Below, in pieces: positions 7,009 to 14,342 of a stretch of DNA of 22,471 bases. The position numbers and the translations under genes are program-made. The DNA comes from Campylobacteraceae bacterium (GTDB taxonomy: Bacteria; Campylobacterota; Campylobacteria; Campylobacterales; Sulfurovaceae), in the NCBI GenBank assembly GCA_027023145.1, contig JALVWV010000324.1:1-22471 (forward strand). The letters are read 5' to 3'. The notes below the pieces were generated by a model. It made no database searches. It was not told the origin of the DNA and saw only the letters and a program-made list of their open reading frames with translations. Numbering within the stretch: the stretch's first letter is position 1; the number at the start of each line of letters is the position of its first letter.

Positions 7009-8003
7009 TGGAAAAAGTAAGCTACAAAGACGCCGGAGTTGATATCGATGCGGGCAATGCTTTCGTCGAGGCGATCAAGGCGGATGTCAAATCAACGTTT
7101 GACCAAAACGTAATCGGCGGGATCGGGTCGTTTGCCGGAGCATACGCCCTCCCCTCCGGCTATCGGGAGCCGGTGATCCTCTCAGCCACTGACGGCGTGG
7201 GCACCAAGCTCAAGCTGGCCATTGAGAGCGGACGGCTTGATACGGTGGGAATCGATTTGGTAGCCATGTGCGTCAACGATCTGATTTGCAACTTTGGTAC
7301 GCCGATGTTTTTCCTCGATTATTATGCGACGGGTAAACTTCTCCCGGAGAACGCCAGAGATGTTGTCAGTGGTATTGCTGAGGGGTGCCGCCGGAGTGAA
7401 TGTTCACTTGTCGGGGGTGAGACGGCTGAGATGCCGGGAATGTACTCCGAAGAAGATTTTGATCTGGCTGGGTTTGCTGTGGGGATTGCCGAGCGGAGCG
7501 AAATGGATCGGGTCAGCCTGGTGCAACCGGGGCAGACGCTGATCGCACTTCCAAGCTCTGGCGTCCACTCCAACGGCTATTCGCTGGTGCGCAAGCTTTT
7601 CTTTGACAAATTGGGGATGGGGCTTGAGGATGAGTTTGAGGGTAAGCCTCTTATTGAAACCCTGCTTGAGCCCACCCGTATTTATGTCAAAGAGTTCAAA
7701 GCCAACCGAGATAAGATCGTAGCCTTGGCTCACATTACTGGCGGTGGGATTGTTGAGAATCTACCACGGGTACTCCCTGAGGGAATTACGGCCGTGGTTA
7801 AGCGTGAGGCGATCCGTACGCTGCCCATCTTTGACTTCATGTCGCAGCACGTTGAGGCTGAGGAGATGATGCGAGCATTCAACATGGGCATCGGGATGGT
7901 CTGGGTCGTTGATGAAGTCAATGTTGATGCGATTCTCTCAGCGACAGACGGCTACGTGATTGGGTACACTCAAGCAGGGGAGAAAAAGGTCACTTTGGTA
8001 TAA
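7008..8003 (+). CDS. purM: Phosphoribosylformylglycinamidine cyclo-ligase (AIR synthetase)
   Basis: PurM closes the imidazole ring of formylglycinamidine ribonucleotide using ATP, the fifth step of purine synthesis. The protein starts MEKVSYKDAGVDIDAGNAFV and shows family motifs GGIGSF, ATDGVGTKLKLA, GIDLVAMCVND, GGETAEMPGMY, SSGVHSNGYSLVRK and ITGGGIVENLPRVLP, at normal length (331 residues). Two adjacent ATGs (7005 and 7008) are possible; 7008 has better spacing from AAGGA. The 7005 ATG would overlap the upstream TGA as ATGA, a typical coupling arrangement. Confidence 0.97.
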   Translation: MEKVSYKDAGVDIDAGNAFVEAIKADVKSTFDQNVIGGIGSFAGAYALPSGYREPVILSATDGVGTKLKLAIESGRLDTVGIDLVAMCVNDLICNFGTPMFFLDYYATGKLLPENARDVVSGIAEGCRRSECSLVGGETAEMPGMYSEEDFDLAGFAVGIAERSEMDRVSLVQPGQTLIALPSSGVHSNGYSLVRKLFFDKLGMGLEDEFEGKPLIETLLEPTRIYVKEFKANRDKIVALAHITGGGIVENLPRVLPEGITAVVKREAIRTLPIFDFMSQHVEAEEMMRAFNMGIGMVWVVDEVNVDAILSATDGYVIGYTQAGEKKVTLV

Positions 8004-8038
8004 TTGCGTAACAAAAAAGTTACACAAAGGTAGAGATA

Positions 8039-8200
8039 ATGGCTGTCCCTGAAGATGTAGGATGTGAAAACAAAGTGTGCATCAAAGCTCCGGAATGTCT
8101 GCGTCAGAAGATTCGCAAAGAGGGGAAAGCGCGGGAGATCAAGAGCTTTGGCGGTACGGAGGAGAAGGGCTGCGGCAAGTTTCTCCCGATCAAGGGGTAG
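8039..8200 (+). CDS. 53-residue protein with four cysteines, function unknown
   Basis: This short frame starts MAVPEDVGCENKVCIKAPEC and ends GCGKFLPIKG. It has four cysteines (C9, C14, C20, C45) and many Lys/Glu residues, with no membrane segment. AAAGG lies 8 bases before the ATG, and a TATAAT (7999-8004) overlaps the purM stop, so it has its own expression signals. The frame ends just before the tRNA promoter. The cysteines could bind a metal, but no standard zinc-ribbon spacing is present. I believe it is a real gene because of the ribosome site and compositional quality. Confidence 0.65.
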   Translation: MAVPEDVGCENKVCIKAPECLRQKIRKEGKAREIKSFGGTEEKGCGKFLPIKG

Positions 8201-8206
8201 TTGGGT

Positions 8207-8235
8207 TTGACATTTTAAGCTGGTTTGACTATAAT
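8207..8235 (+). promoter_or_regulatory. Consensus promoter of the tRNA cluster
   Basis: TTGACA (8207-8212), exactly 17 bases, then TATAAT (8230-8235) match the consensus at all 12 positions. tRNA-Pro begins 22 bases later. This is the strongest promoter in the window, as expected for stable RNA. Confidence 0.85.
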
Positions 8236-8257
8236 GGCAGTCCTTTTTACCAAACGA

Positions 8258-8334
<77 letters not shown>

Positions 8335-8359
8335 GCTTGGTAAAATTGCTTTTCAATAT

Positions 8360-8437
8360 GGTGGGTATAGCTCAGTTGGTTAGAGCACCTGTTTGTGGCA
8401 CAGGGGGTCGAGGGTTCGAATCCCTTTACCCACCCCA
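8360..8437 (+). tRNA. tRNA-His (GTG)
   Basis: The acceptor GTGGGTA (8361-8367) pairs with TACCCAC (8427-8433). The extra G at 8360 faces discriminator C8434, the G-1:C73 identity pair of bacterial tRNA-His, and CCA is encoded. The anticodon loop TTGTGGC gives GTG. Confidence 0.97.
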
Positions 8438-8463
8438 TATTTCCTTCTTTTTACATCAATCAT

Positions 8464-8540
8464 GCGCTAGTAGCTCAATTGGATAGAGCACCAGACTTCG
8501 GATCTGGGGGTTAGGGGTTCGACTCCTCTCTGGCGCGCCA
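8464..8540 (+). tRNA. tRNA-Arg (TCG)
   Basis: The acceptor GCGCTAG (8464-8470) pairs with CTGGCGC (8530-8536), then G and an encoded CCA. Stem CCAGA/TCTGG with loop CTTCGGA gives anticodon TCG. An unmodified T at position 34 would read CGN codons, although ACG would be more usual for tRNA-Arg in bacteria. Confidence 0.95.
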
Positions 8541-8556
8541 CAGGTTACCCTGTTTT

Positions 8557-8633
8557 GCGCTCGTAGCTCAGCTGGATAGAGCACTCGCCTTCTAAGCGAG
8601 CGGTCTCAGGTTCGAATCCTGACGGGCGTACCA
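8557..8633 (+). tRNA. tRNA-Arg (TCT)
   Basis: The acceptor GCGCTCG (8557-8563) pairs with CGGGCGT (8623-8629), then A and CCA. The first pair is G1:U72 rather than a Watson-Crick pair. Stem CTCGC/GCGAG with loop CTTCTAA gives anticodon TCT, reading AGA/AGG. Confidence 0.95.
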
Positions 8634-8651
8634 CCTTTTAGATTGTTATGT

Positions 8652-8736
8652 GCGGACGTGGTGGAATTGGTAGACACGCCAGACTTAGGATCTGGTGCCG
8701 CAAGGTGTGAAGGTTCAAGTCCTTTCGTCCGTACCA
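8652..8736 (+). tRNA. tRNA-Leu (TAG)
   Basis: This is a class II tRNA of 85 bases. The acceptor GCGGACG (8652-8658) pairs with CGTCCGT (8726-8732), again with a G1:U72 wobble first pair, then A and CCA. The anticodon loop CTTAGGA gives TAG. The long variable arm TGCCGCAAGGTG folds into a short hairpin. Confidence 0.96.
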
Positions 8737-8755
8737 CACACAACATACTTTCTGC

Positions 8756-8761
8756 TATAAT
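8756..8761 (+). promoter_or_regulatory. -10 box upstream of the anchored protein gene
   Basis: TATAAT lies 34 bases before the ATG at 8796 and 20 bases after tRNA-Leu. The gene may therefore have its own promoter and not depend only on tRNA read-through. Confidence 0.5.
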
Positions 8762-8795
8762 ACAGTCCAAATAGTTTTTATTCCTAGGAGAAGAA

Positions 8796-9206
8796 ATGGA
8801 TAAAGGTCTTCTTGTTATCGGCGCCATCGGTGTAGCTATCATCTATTTTGCAACAAATTTTTCTGGAGACAAACCCGCTGATAACGACATCTCATGGTCT
8901 GTTTCCGACAAAAATGATAAGCTTTCACCTTATTATGAAGAAGACGTACTTGGAAATCGGGTACTGAATCTCTCAAAAGTTTCCCTTGATCAAGCTAAGT
9001 CAATCTGGCCATCAACCCCTACGGCTCAAGAAATTTCATCGATAGTTCCGGATTTTGATTTGGCACGCATTGAGATAGAAAACAGTGTAGTTGAAGGGGA
9101 GTTTCGTCAATACCTTTTTCAGTCTCTCGAAGAAATTGAGGGGCGTTTCCAATCCGGGAAGATCCAAAGCAATCAAGCAAAAAAAGCCATACTAAATCTC
9201 CGGTAA
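8796..9206 (+). CDS. Membrane-anchored protein of unknown function
   Basis: The 136-residue product has one N-terminal hydrophobic segment (about 4-20) followed by an acidic, mostly polar domain. It has no cysteines and no signal-peptidase motif, so it is probably anchored with the C-terminal part outside the cytoplasm. AGGAGA precedes the ATG. Its last 15 bases overlap the 3' end of rarA on the other strand, so the coding ends are interlocked. I do not recognise a family. Confidence 0.7.
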   Translation: MDKGLLVIGAIGVAIIYFATNFSGDKPADNDISWSVSDKNDKLSPYYEEDVLGNRVLNLSKVSLDQAKSIWPSTPTAQEISSIVPDFDLARIEIENSVVEGEFRQYLFQSLEEIEGRFQSGKIQSNQAKKAILNLR

Positions 9207-10382
9207 ATCTTCCCCCTTTATTGTGTTCAGCCACGCATCAAGTTTGATTTCAAATCCTGATTTTTTTGAATGATAGTAGGTGTCGAAAACACCGTAATCC
9301 TGTTCAACCCATCCTCCATGGTCGTGAGGGTAGCGGTAGTCGGGATGACGGGTTTTGATGTGAGAAGGCACGGGGGCAATGTACCCTGATTCGATCGCTT
9401 TGAGGGCGTCGTTGATTGCCAGATAACTGCTATTGGACTTGGGAGAACTGGCGAGATATACTACCAATTGTGCTAGGGGGATACGCGCTTCAGGGTAGCC
9501 GATCTGTTTGACGATGGTCAGTGTAGAGGCGGCGAGATTAAGGGCGTTTGGATTGGCGTTGCCAATGTCTTCGCTGGCGAGGACTGATAGCCGCCGTGCG
9601 ATAAACTCGGGCGGCTCCCCGCCAGCAATTAGACGTGCGAGATAGTAAATCCCTGCATCGACATCGCTGCCCCGGATGCTTTTGATCATCGCTGAGGTGA
9701 GATCGTAGTGGCTGTCGCTTTCGCTGGAGCCCGCTTGCAGTGCGTGTGGGCGGATGGCTTTGAGTGCATCAAGTGTGATAGGGGAAGTGACGTGCGCTGC
9801 GCTCTCGAGCAGGTTTAATAGAGCCCTCAAGTCTCCGCTACTGGAGTCTATCAGGTACATTTTTGCCTCGTCTTCGATTTCAATATTTTCTTTTTCCAAT
9901 ACCGTTTCCAAAAACGTTTCCATAACTCCCCTACTGATCGCATGCAGTTCAAATAAATGTGAGCGCGAACGGATCGCTGCGGTCATGGCGTAGTAGGGGT
10001 TTTCGGTCGATGCGCCGATGAGCAAAGCCGCACTCTGTTCCATAAATGGAAGTAAAACTTCTTGCTGATTTTTGCTCAGACGATGCACCTCGTCGATGAA
10101 GATCAGCGGTTTTTGGAGGGCATGAGCGTACTCGCGGAATATTTTGCGCAAATCTTCGATCTTGAGGCTGGTAGCGTTAAACTCATAAAAAGGGCGGTCG
10201 AGCGTCGAGGCGATGACGCGTGCCAGGGTTGTTTTGCCGCAGCCGGGAGGACCGTAGAAGAAAATGTGCGGGAGTGCATCGGCATCAATCAGCTTGCGCA
10301 GCGGAGCATCGGCTCCAAGCAAGTGCTCTTGCCCGAGGATAGTATCGAGGGTGGTGGGGCGGTATTTTTTGGCAAAGAGCAT
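9192..10382 (-). CDS. rarA: Replication-associated recombination protein A (AAA+ ATPase)
   Basis: RarA (MgsA) is a tetrameric AAA+ ATPase related to clamp loaders that acts at stalled replication forks with SSB. The 396-residue protein has Walker A GPPGCGKTT (about 44-52), Walker B IFIDEVHR (about 94-101) and sensor-1 region GASTENP (about 123-129). The C-terminal segments include ASEDIGNANP, and the ending contains PDYRYPHDHGGWVEQDY, typical of the family. The ATG is 4 bases from the upstream rluB-like stop, with no clear ribosome site, so translation is probably coupled. It is the last gene of the rsmA-rnj-rluB-rarA cluster. Confidence 0.95.
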   Translation of the reverse strand: MLFAKKYRPTTLDTILGQEHLLGADAPLRKLIDADALPHIFFYGPPGCGKTTLARVIASTLDRPFYEFNATSLKIEDLRKIFREYAHALQKPLIFIDEVHRLSKNQQEVLLPFMEQSAALLIGASTENPYYAMTAAIRSRSHLFELHAISRGVMETFLETVLEKENIEIEDEAKMYLIDSSSGDLRALLNLLESAAHVTSPITLDALKAIRPHALQAGSSESDSHYDLTSAMIKSIRGSDVDAGIYYLARLIAGGEPPEFIARRLSVLASEDIGNANPNALNLAASTLTIVKQIGYPEARIPLAQLVVYLASSPKSNSSYLAINDALKAIESGYIAPVPSHIKTRHPDYRYPHDHGGWVEQDYGVFDTYYHSKKSGFEIKLDAWLNTIKGEDLPEI

Positions 10383-10386
10383 GGAA

Positions 10387-11187
10387 CTACGCTTTGGTCT
10401 CTTTGGCAGGCGCTTTTTGAGTTTCTTTACGCACTTTCTTCATAAAGGCATGCAATGCATCGTACTCTTTGTGGGAGAAATAGCGTGTTTTGTTCGTAGG
10501 AAGATTATTGAGTTCAATATCACCGAAGGCCACACGCTTTAAATCAACTACCTTGGCACCAAAATGGGCAAAGAAACGGCGCAATTCGCGATTTTTCCCC
10601 TCGGTGATGGTGACACGGAGCTTGGAGTACTTTCCTGTCTGTCCTCGAAACTCGAAAGCAGCAAAGGGAGCGAATATCATGGACGTAATCCCACTTTTCT
10701 CATGCGCGCCAGCGCGGGCATCCTCAAGAATAAGCCCCTCTTTCATCGCCGCCAGCATCGCTTCGCTGATCGGCTTGTCGATCTTGATGTTGTACGTACG
10801 GGGAAGCTGGCTGCGCATGTAGATGTCGGCTACTTCAGGGGCATCGGTAAGGAGCAGTAATCCCTCGGAGGCAAAATCCAACCGCCCAATTGGGATAAAG
10901 TGGCGAAATTTTCCCGGGAGTTTGTGGTAGATGGTGGTGCGGCCTCGGTCGTCCTTTTTGGTGACCAGTACTCCCTTGGGTTTGTTGTAGACGATCATGG
11001 TTACTTCGCCAGTTTTACGGGGGTGGAGAAGCTTCCCTTTGATCTCGATTTTCTCGTCTGGTTGGACGTCGTGGGAGAAGTCGGTGACCGTTTTGCGATC
11101 GATTTTGACCTCTCCAGCCTCAATGAGGCGATCGGCTTCCCGGCGGGAGTAGCGGGTGTGATGGGCGATGTATTTATTCAGACGCAT
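10387..11187 (-). CDS. rluB: RsuA/RluB-family pseudouridine synthase
   Basis: This enzyme isomerises a uridine in ribosomal RNA. The 266-residue protein has an N-terminal S4 RNA-binding domain (MRLNKYIAHHTRYSRREADR, about 1-50). The catalytic core follows with GRLDFASEGLLLLTDA, where Asp104 is the expected nucleophile. The C-terminal motif GKNRELRRFFAHFG is typical. ATG 11187 is chosen because AAGGAG precedes it and the S4 domain begins there; the frame extends to 11430 through unrelated sequence inside rnj. RluB (23S U2605) is the likely assignment, but RsuA/RluE/RluF specificities cannot be separated by eye. A 28-base gap separates it from rnj. Confidence 0.9.
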   Translation of the reverse strand: MRLNKYIAHHTRYSRREADRLIEAGEVKIDRKTVTDFSHDVQPDEKIEIKGKLLHPRKTGEVTMIVYNKPKGVLVTKKDDRGRTTIYHKLPGKFRHFIPIGRLDFASEGLLLLTDAPEVADIYMRSQLPRTYNIKIDKPISEAMLAAMKEGLILEDARAGAHEKSGITSMIFAPFAAFEFRGQTGKYSKLRVTITEGKNRELRRFFAHFGAKVVDLKRVAFGDIELNNLPTNKTRYFSHKEYDALHAFMKKVRKETQKAPAKETKA

Positions 11188-11215
11188 GGGACTCCTTGGG
11201 GTGAACCCCGTGGTA

Positions 11216-13330
11216 TTAGACGAAGAAGACCGTCGGGAGGATGATGGGGTAGCGCTTGCGCGTCCGCACGACGTGTTTGCGAACGATACCACGAAGGTCA
11301 TCTTCGACCACCTTGGGGTTGCCTGATTTCTCGAGCTTGCTGTTGAGGAGGTACTGTTCAATGAGTTGCTCGATCTCAGAAGCAAATTTCTTGTCCTCTT
11401 TGTCTGGGACGAGACCGTGAGATGTGACAATAGGTTTACCGAGTACTTTGCCGGTCTGTTTGGAGACTTGGAGGACGACGTTGACGATGCCGTCGGTCGC
11501 CAGCTTCTGTCGATCGTCGACGACGTCGTGTTGGATCGGCTTGTTATTTTGATTGTCGATGTAGGTTTTCCCTACTTTGATGGTCTTGACTTTTTTGATG
11601 TACTTGGGAGTGATCTCGATCTGATCCCCATCACTCATCAGGAGAATATTGCGCTCATCGACGCCACACGTGACGGCGGTTTTGGCGTGGGCGGCAATGT
11701 GGTTGTATTCCCCGTGAACGGGGAGGAAGAATTTCGGCTGCACGAGACGGAGGATCAGTTTTTGCTCCTCCTGTCCGGCGTGGCCGGAGACGTGGATATC
11801 GCTGAATTCTTTGTAGCGGACAGTGACACCGGCTTTCATCAGGAGGTTCATGAGCTTGGAGACACTCGCCTCATTGCCAGGAATGGCGCTGGCAGAGATG
11901 ATGACGGTATCGGTGGGCTTGAGTTTGATGTGGCGATGCTCATCGGTGGCCATGCGGGAGAGAGCAGCCATCGCCTCCCCTTGGCTTCCGGTAGTGATGA
12001 CGAGGATCTCTTCGTCCTTGTATTTGCCTACTTCGTGCGCTTCGATGAAGTGTTTGTCCTCGATATCGACAAAACCAAGTTTACGGGTCACTTCGATGTT
12101 GCGTTCCATGGATCGACCGATGACGGCGATCTTGCGTCCGTGCTTGACACCACGCTCCATCGCCTGATAAATACGGTGGACATTGGAGGAGAAAGTGGAC
12201 ATGATGACCCGCCCCTTGGCAAGCTCAAAGAGGTTGTCGAAGGTCTTGCCCACGACCGCTTCACTCTTGGTAAAACCTGGGTTGTGGGAGTTGGTAGAGT
12301 CAGAGAAGAGGCACAAGACTCCTTTGGCACCGTAATGGGCGAAGCGGTGCAAATCGGCGGTATAGCCGTCAATTGGCGTATGGTCGATTTTGAAGTCAGC
12401 CGTGTGGATGATTGTGCCAATAGGAGTTTCGATCGCTAGGGAGCTAGAATCGACGATGGAGTGGGTCATGTGCATCCACTCGACTTTGAAGTCTCCGAGA
12501 GTGTATTGCTTGCGTTTGATGATGTAATTGAAATACTTGGTATCGGCAGAGAGACCGTGTTCGTTGAACTTGTTTTCAATCATGGCAAGTACGAGTGGAG
12601 TCCCATAAATTGGGAATTTAAGCTCTTTGAAGAGATACGCCATTGCCCCGATGTGGTCTTCGTGACCGTGGGTGATGACGATCCCTTTGATCTTGTCTTT
12701 GACGACGTGCAGGTAGCTGAAGTCGGGGACGAGGATATCCACACCGTGCATCGTCTCATCGGGGAAGCTCATCCCTACGTCGATGATGATGGCGCTCTCT
12801 TCGCTCTCGAGTACAGCAATATTGCCCCCGATTTCTCCCAGTCCGCCCAGCGGCGTGAAACGGAGTTTTCCCTTGAGATTGGGATCAAGCTGACGCCAGG
12901 GGTTCATCCGGGCATCTTGTACCTCGTCATTTTCGATGAGGGCTGCTCGCATCTCGGGGGGGACGTTGGTCGGGATCTGTTTGCGGCGTCCGCCCCGGCT
13001 GTTGCCCCGGCCAGCGGTGCGACGGCTGTTGGGCTTTTTATTGCCGTCTTGCTTGTTAGTCTCGGAACGGTTGTTTGGGTTGCGATTGTTGTTGCGACTT
13101 TGGCTGTTGCCGTTATTGGCATCGCTGGGGCGACGACTGCGACTGCGACGACTCCGGTTGCTGTTGTTGCTATGCCCATCGTCGCGGGAAGATTGCTCTG
13201 GGCTCTGTGCCTTTTTTTCTCCCTCTTGTCCTGGGCGGTTTTGGCGATAAGGGTTTGGGTTGCGTCGGCGACGCTCAGTGTTGGTGTTTTCTCCGTTGCC
13301 GTTTGGCTGGCTTGGATTGGTCTTGTCCAT
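11216..13330 (-). CDS. rnj: Ribonuclease J with long disordered N-terminal extension
   Basis: RNase J is a metallo-beta-lactamase/beta-CASP nuclease with endo- and 5'-3' exonuclease activity, central to mRNA decay and rRNA maturation in Campylobacterota. In this 704-residue protein about the first 145 residues are low-complexity, rich in Asn, Arg, Ser, Gly and Gln. The catalytic part then starts LRFTPLGGLGEIGGN, with metal site HGHEDHIGA (221-229). The beta-CASP part has HVSGHAGQEE and LPVHGEYNH, and a C-terminal domain follows. The start is supported by AAAAGGA at normal spacing. H. pylori RNase J also has an N-terminal extension of over 100 residues. The first 56 bases overlap the 3' end of rsmA. 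Confidence 0.96.
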   Translation of the reverse strand: MDKTNPSQPNGNGENTNTERRRRNPNPYRQNRPGQEGEKKAQSPEQSSRDDGHSNNSNRSRRSRSRRPSDANNGNSQSRNNNRNPNNRSETNKQDGNKKPNSRRTAGRGNSRGGRRKQIPTNVPPEMRAALIENDEVQDARMNPWRQLDPNLKGKLRFTPLGGLGEIGGNIAVLESEESAIIIDVGMSFPDETMHGVDILVPDFSYLHVVKDKIKGIVITHGHEDHIGAMAYLFKELKFPIYGTPLVLAMIENKFNEHGLSADTKYFNYIIKRKQYTLGDFKVEWMHMTHSIVDSSSLAIETPIGTIIHTADFKIDHTPIDGYTADLHRFAHYGAKGVLCLFSDSTNSHNPGFTKSEAVVGKTFDNLFELAKGRVIMSTFSSNVHRIYQAMERGVKHGRKIAVIGRSMERNIEVTRKLGFVDIEDKHFIEAHEVGKYKDEEILVITTGSQGEAMAALSRMATDEHRHIKLKPTDTVIISASAIPGNEASVSKLMNLLMKAGVTVRYKEFSDIHVSGHAGQEEQKLILRLVQPKFFLPVHGEYNHIAAHAKTAVTCGVDERNILLMSDGDQIEITPKYIKKVKTIKVGKTYIDNQNNKPIQHDVVDDRQKLATDGIVNVVLQVSKQTGKVLGKPIVTSHGLVPDKEDKKFASEIEQLIEQYLLNSKLEKSGNPKVVEDDLRGIVRKHVVRTRKRYPIILPTVFFV

Positions 13331-14129
13331 CTCTAAATTCCTTTTTCAAAATAGTATACAGTCGATGATATAGGGGTGTTGCAGCTTCATGCGGCCGGGA
13401 CAAAGGATCGATCTCAAGGGAGGCAAAAGCTTCCCGGATCGTTTGTTTGTCAAACGATCGTTCGAGGTTTTTGCTCAGTTTTTTGCGAGGTTGCGCGAAG
13501 GCAATTTTTAAAAACTGTTCAAATCCTGTGTCATCAAGCGAGCGCTCCTTGACGATCGAAAGCACGGCAGAGGTGACCCTAGGCGGGGGGACGAATGCTT
13601 CGGGGGGAACCTCGAAACGGAGTCGTGCCTCACCGCTGCTATCTGCGAGCACAGAGAGGGCGGAAAAATCCCGCTCTCCCGGCTGTGCCGCAAACTTGAG
13701 AGCCACTTCTTTTTGAACCATCACCAGTACCGATTGGCACAGGGGGTCATGCAGTGCTTTGAGGATAAGGTGGGTCGCGATGTAGTAGGGGAGGTTGGCC
13801 ACCAGATGGTACGGCTCCTCCAGCAAACTTCCCGCTTCCCAACGCTCCAGCGCATCGCCGCACTCCAGTTTCAGCCGCCCCGAATCGATCTCGGGAGAAA
13901 ACTGGGTCGGCAAATGCTCGCATAGTCTCTTATCGACTTCAAAAGCTGTGACATTCCGTACTCGAACGAGTGCGGAGGTTAAATCACCTAAGCCAGGCCC
14001 GATTTCGGCGACGGGGAGGTCGTCATCGGGCATCGCTTGGATGATTTGATCTACATATCGGTGATCTTTGAGAAAATTTTGACCAAAACGCTTGCTGGCA
14101 ATCTCGGCTGCATCAATATTACGTTTCAT
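13275..14129 (-). CDS. rsmA: 16S rRNA dimethyladenosine transferase
   Basis: RsmA (KsgA) dimethylates two adjacent adenosines near the 3' end of 16S rRNA (A1518/A1519 in E. coli) and checks small-subunit maturation. The 284-residue protein has RFGQNFLKD (14-22), SAM-binding AEIGPGLGDLTSAL (41-54) and catalytic NLPYYIAT (112-119). The usual family end is near the ILKKEFRD segment. About 17 basic residues beyond that (ending RQRRKHQH) are encoded inside the rnj start. No ribosome site is visible before the ATG at 14127-14129, and a repeat element ends only 14 bases upstream. It is the first gene of the minus-strand cluster. Confidence 0.95.
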   Translation of the reverse strand: MKRNIDAAEIASKRFGQNFLKDHRYVDQIIQAMPDDDLPVAEIGPGLGDLTSALVRVRNVTAFEVDKRLCEHLPTQFSPEIDSGRLKLECGDALERWEAGSLLEEPYHLVANLPYYIATHLILKALHDPLCQSVLVMVQKEVALKFAAQPGERDFSALSVLADSSGEARLRFEVPPEAFVPPPRVTSAVLSIVKERSLDDTGFEQFLKIAFAQPRKKLSKNLERSFDKQTIREAFASLEIDPLSRPHEAATPLYHRLYTILKKEFRDGQDQSKPAKRQRRKHQH

Positions 14130-14143
14130 TATACACTTTTTTT

Positions 14144-14272
14144 CTTAAGGGTGTCTCTAAAAGTTAACGTTTTTTGACCAATACTCTGGCAGTCGCAAAC
14201 GCAAGCGCCCCTTTCAGGGGTGGGTGCTCCTTTGTCGCATTGGTCAAAAAACATTTTAGAGACACCCTCAAG
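14144..14272. repeat. Structured inverted-repeat element, copy 1
   Basis: Left arm 14144-14182 and right arm 14239-14272 are almost perfectly complementary (outer part AGGGTGTCTCTAAAA, inner part TTTTTTGACCAAT); the left arm has about five extra bases. The 56-base core (14183-14238) carries box 1 CTCTGGCAGTCGCAAA, a hairpin CCCCT-TTC-AGGGG (14208-14220) and box 2 GGGTGCTCCTTTGTCGC. Both boxes and the hairpin recur in copy 2 (18028-18193), which has different arms. It lies between divergent rsmA and hisF. It could be a MITE, a structured RNA or a ssDNA hairpin element; there is no transposase nearby. Confidence 0.75.
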
Positions 14273-14307
14273 CGTATGCACTAAACGCACACTGTCTAAA
14301 ATTTGGC

Positions 14308-14313
14308 TATAAT
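14308..14313 (+). promoter_or_regulatory. -10 box of the hisF promoter
   Basis: TATAAT lies 30 bases before the hisF ATG and 35 bases outside the right arm of the repeat element. The -35 is weak. It would drive hisF, the phosphorylase-like gene and rlmN. Confidence 0.55.
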
Positions 14314-14342
14314 CCACCACTTACTAAAAGGAAGAAACAGCG

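Noticed and set aside
11366..13336. Long plus-strand frames opposite rnj (357 and 291 residues)
   Set aside because: They lie antisense to a gene with clear catalytic motifs and have no family features or ribosome sites.
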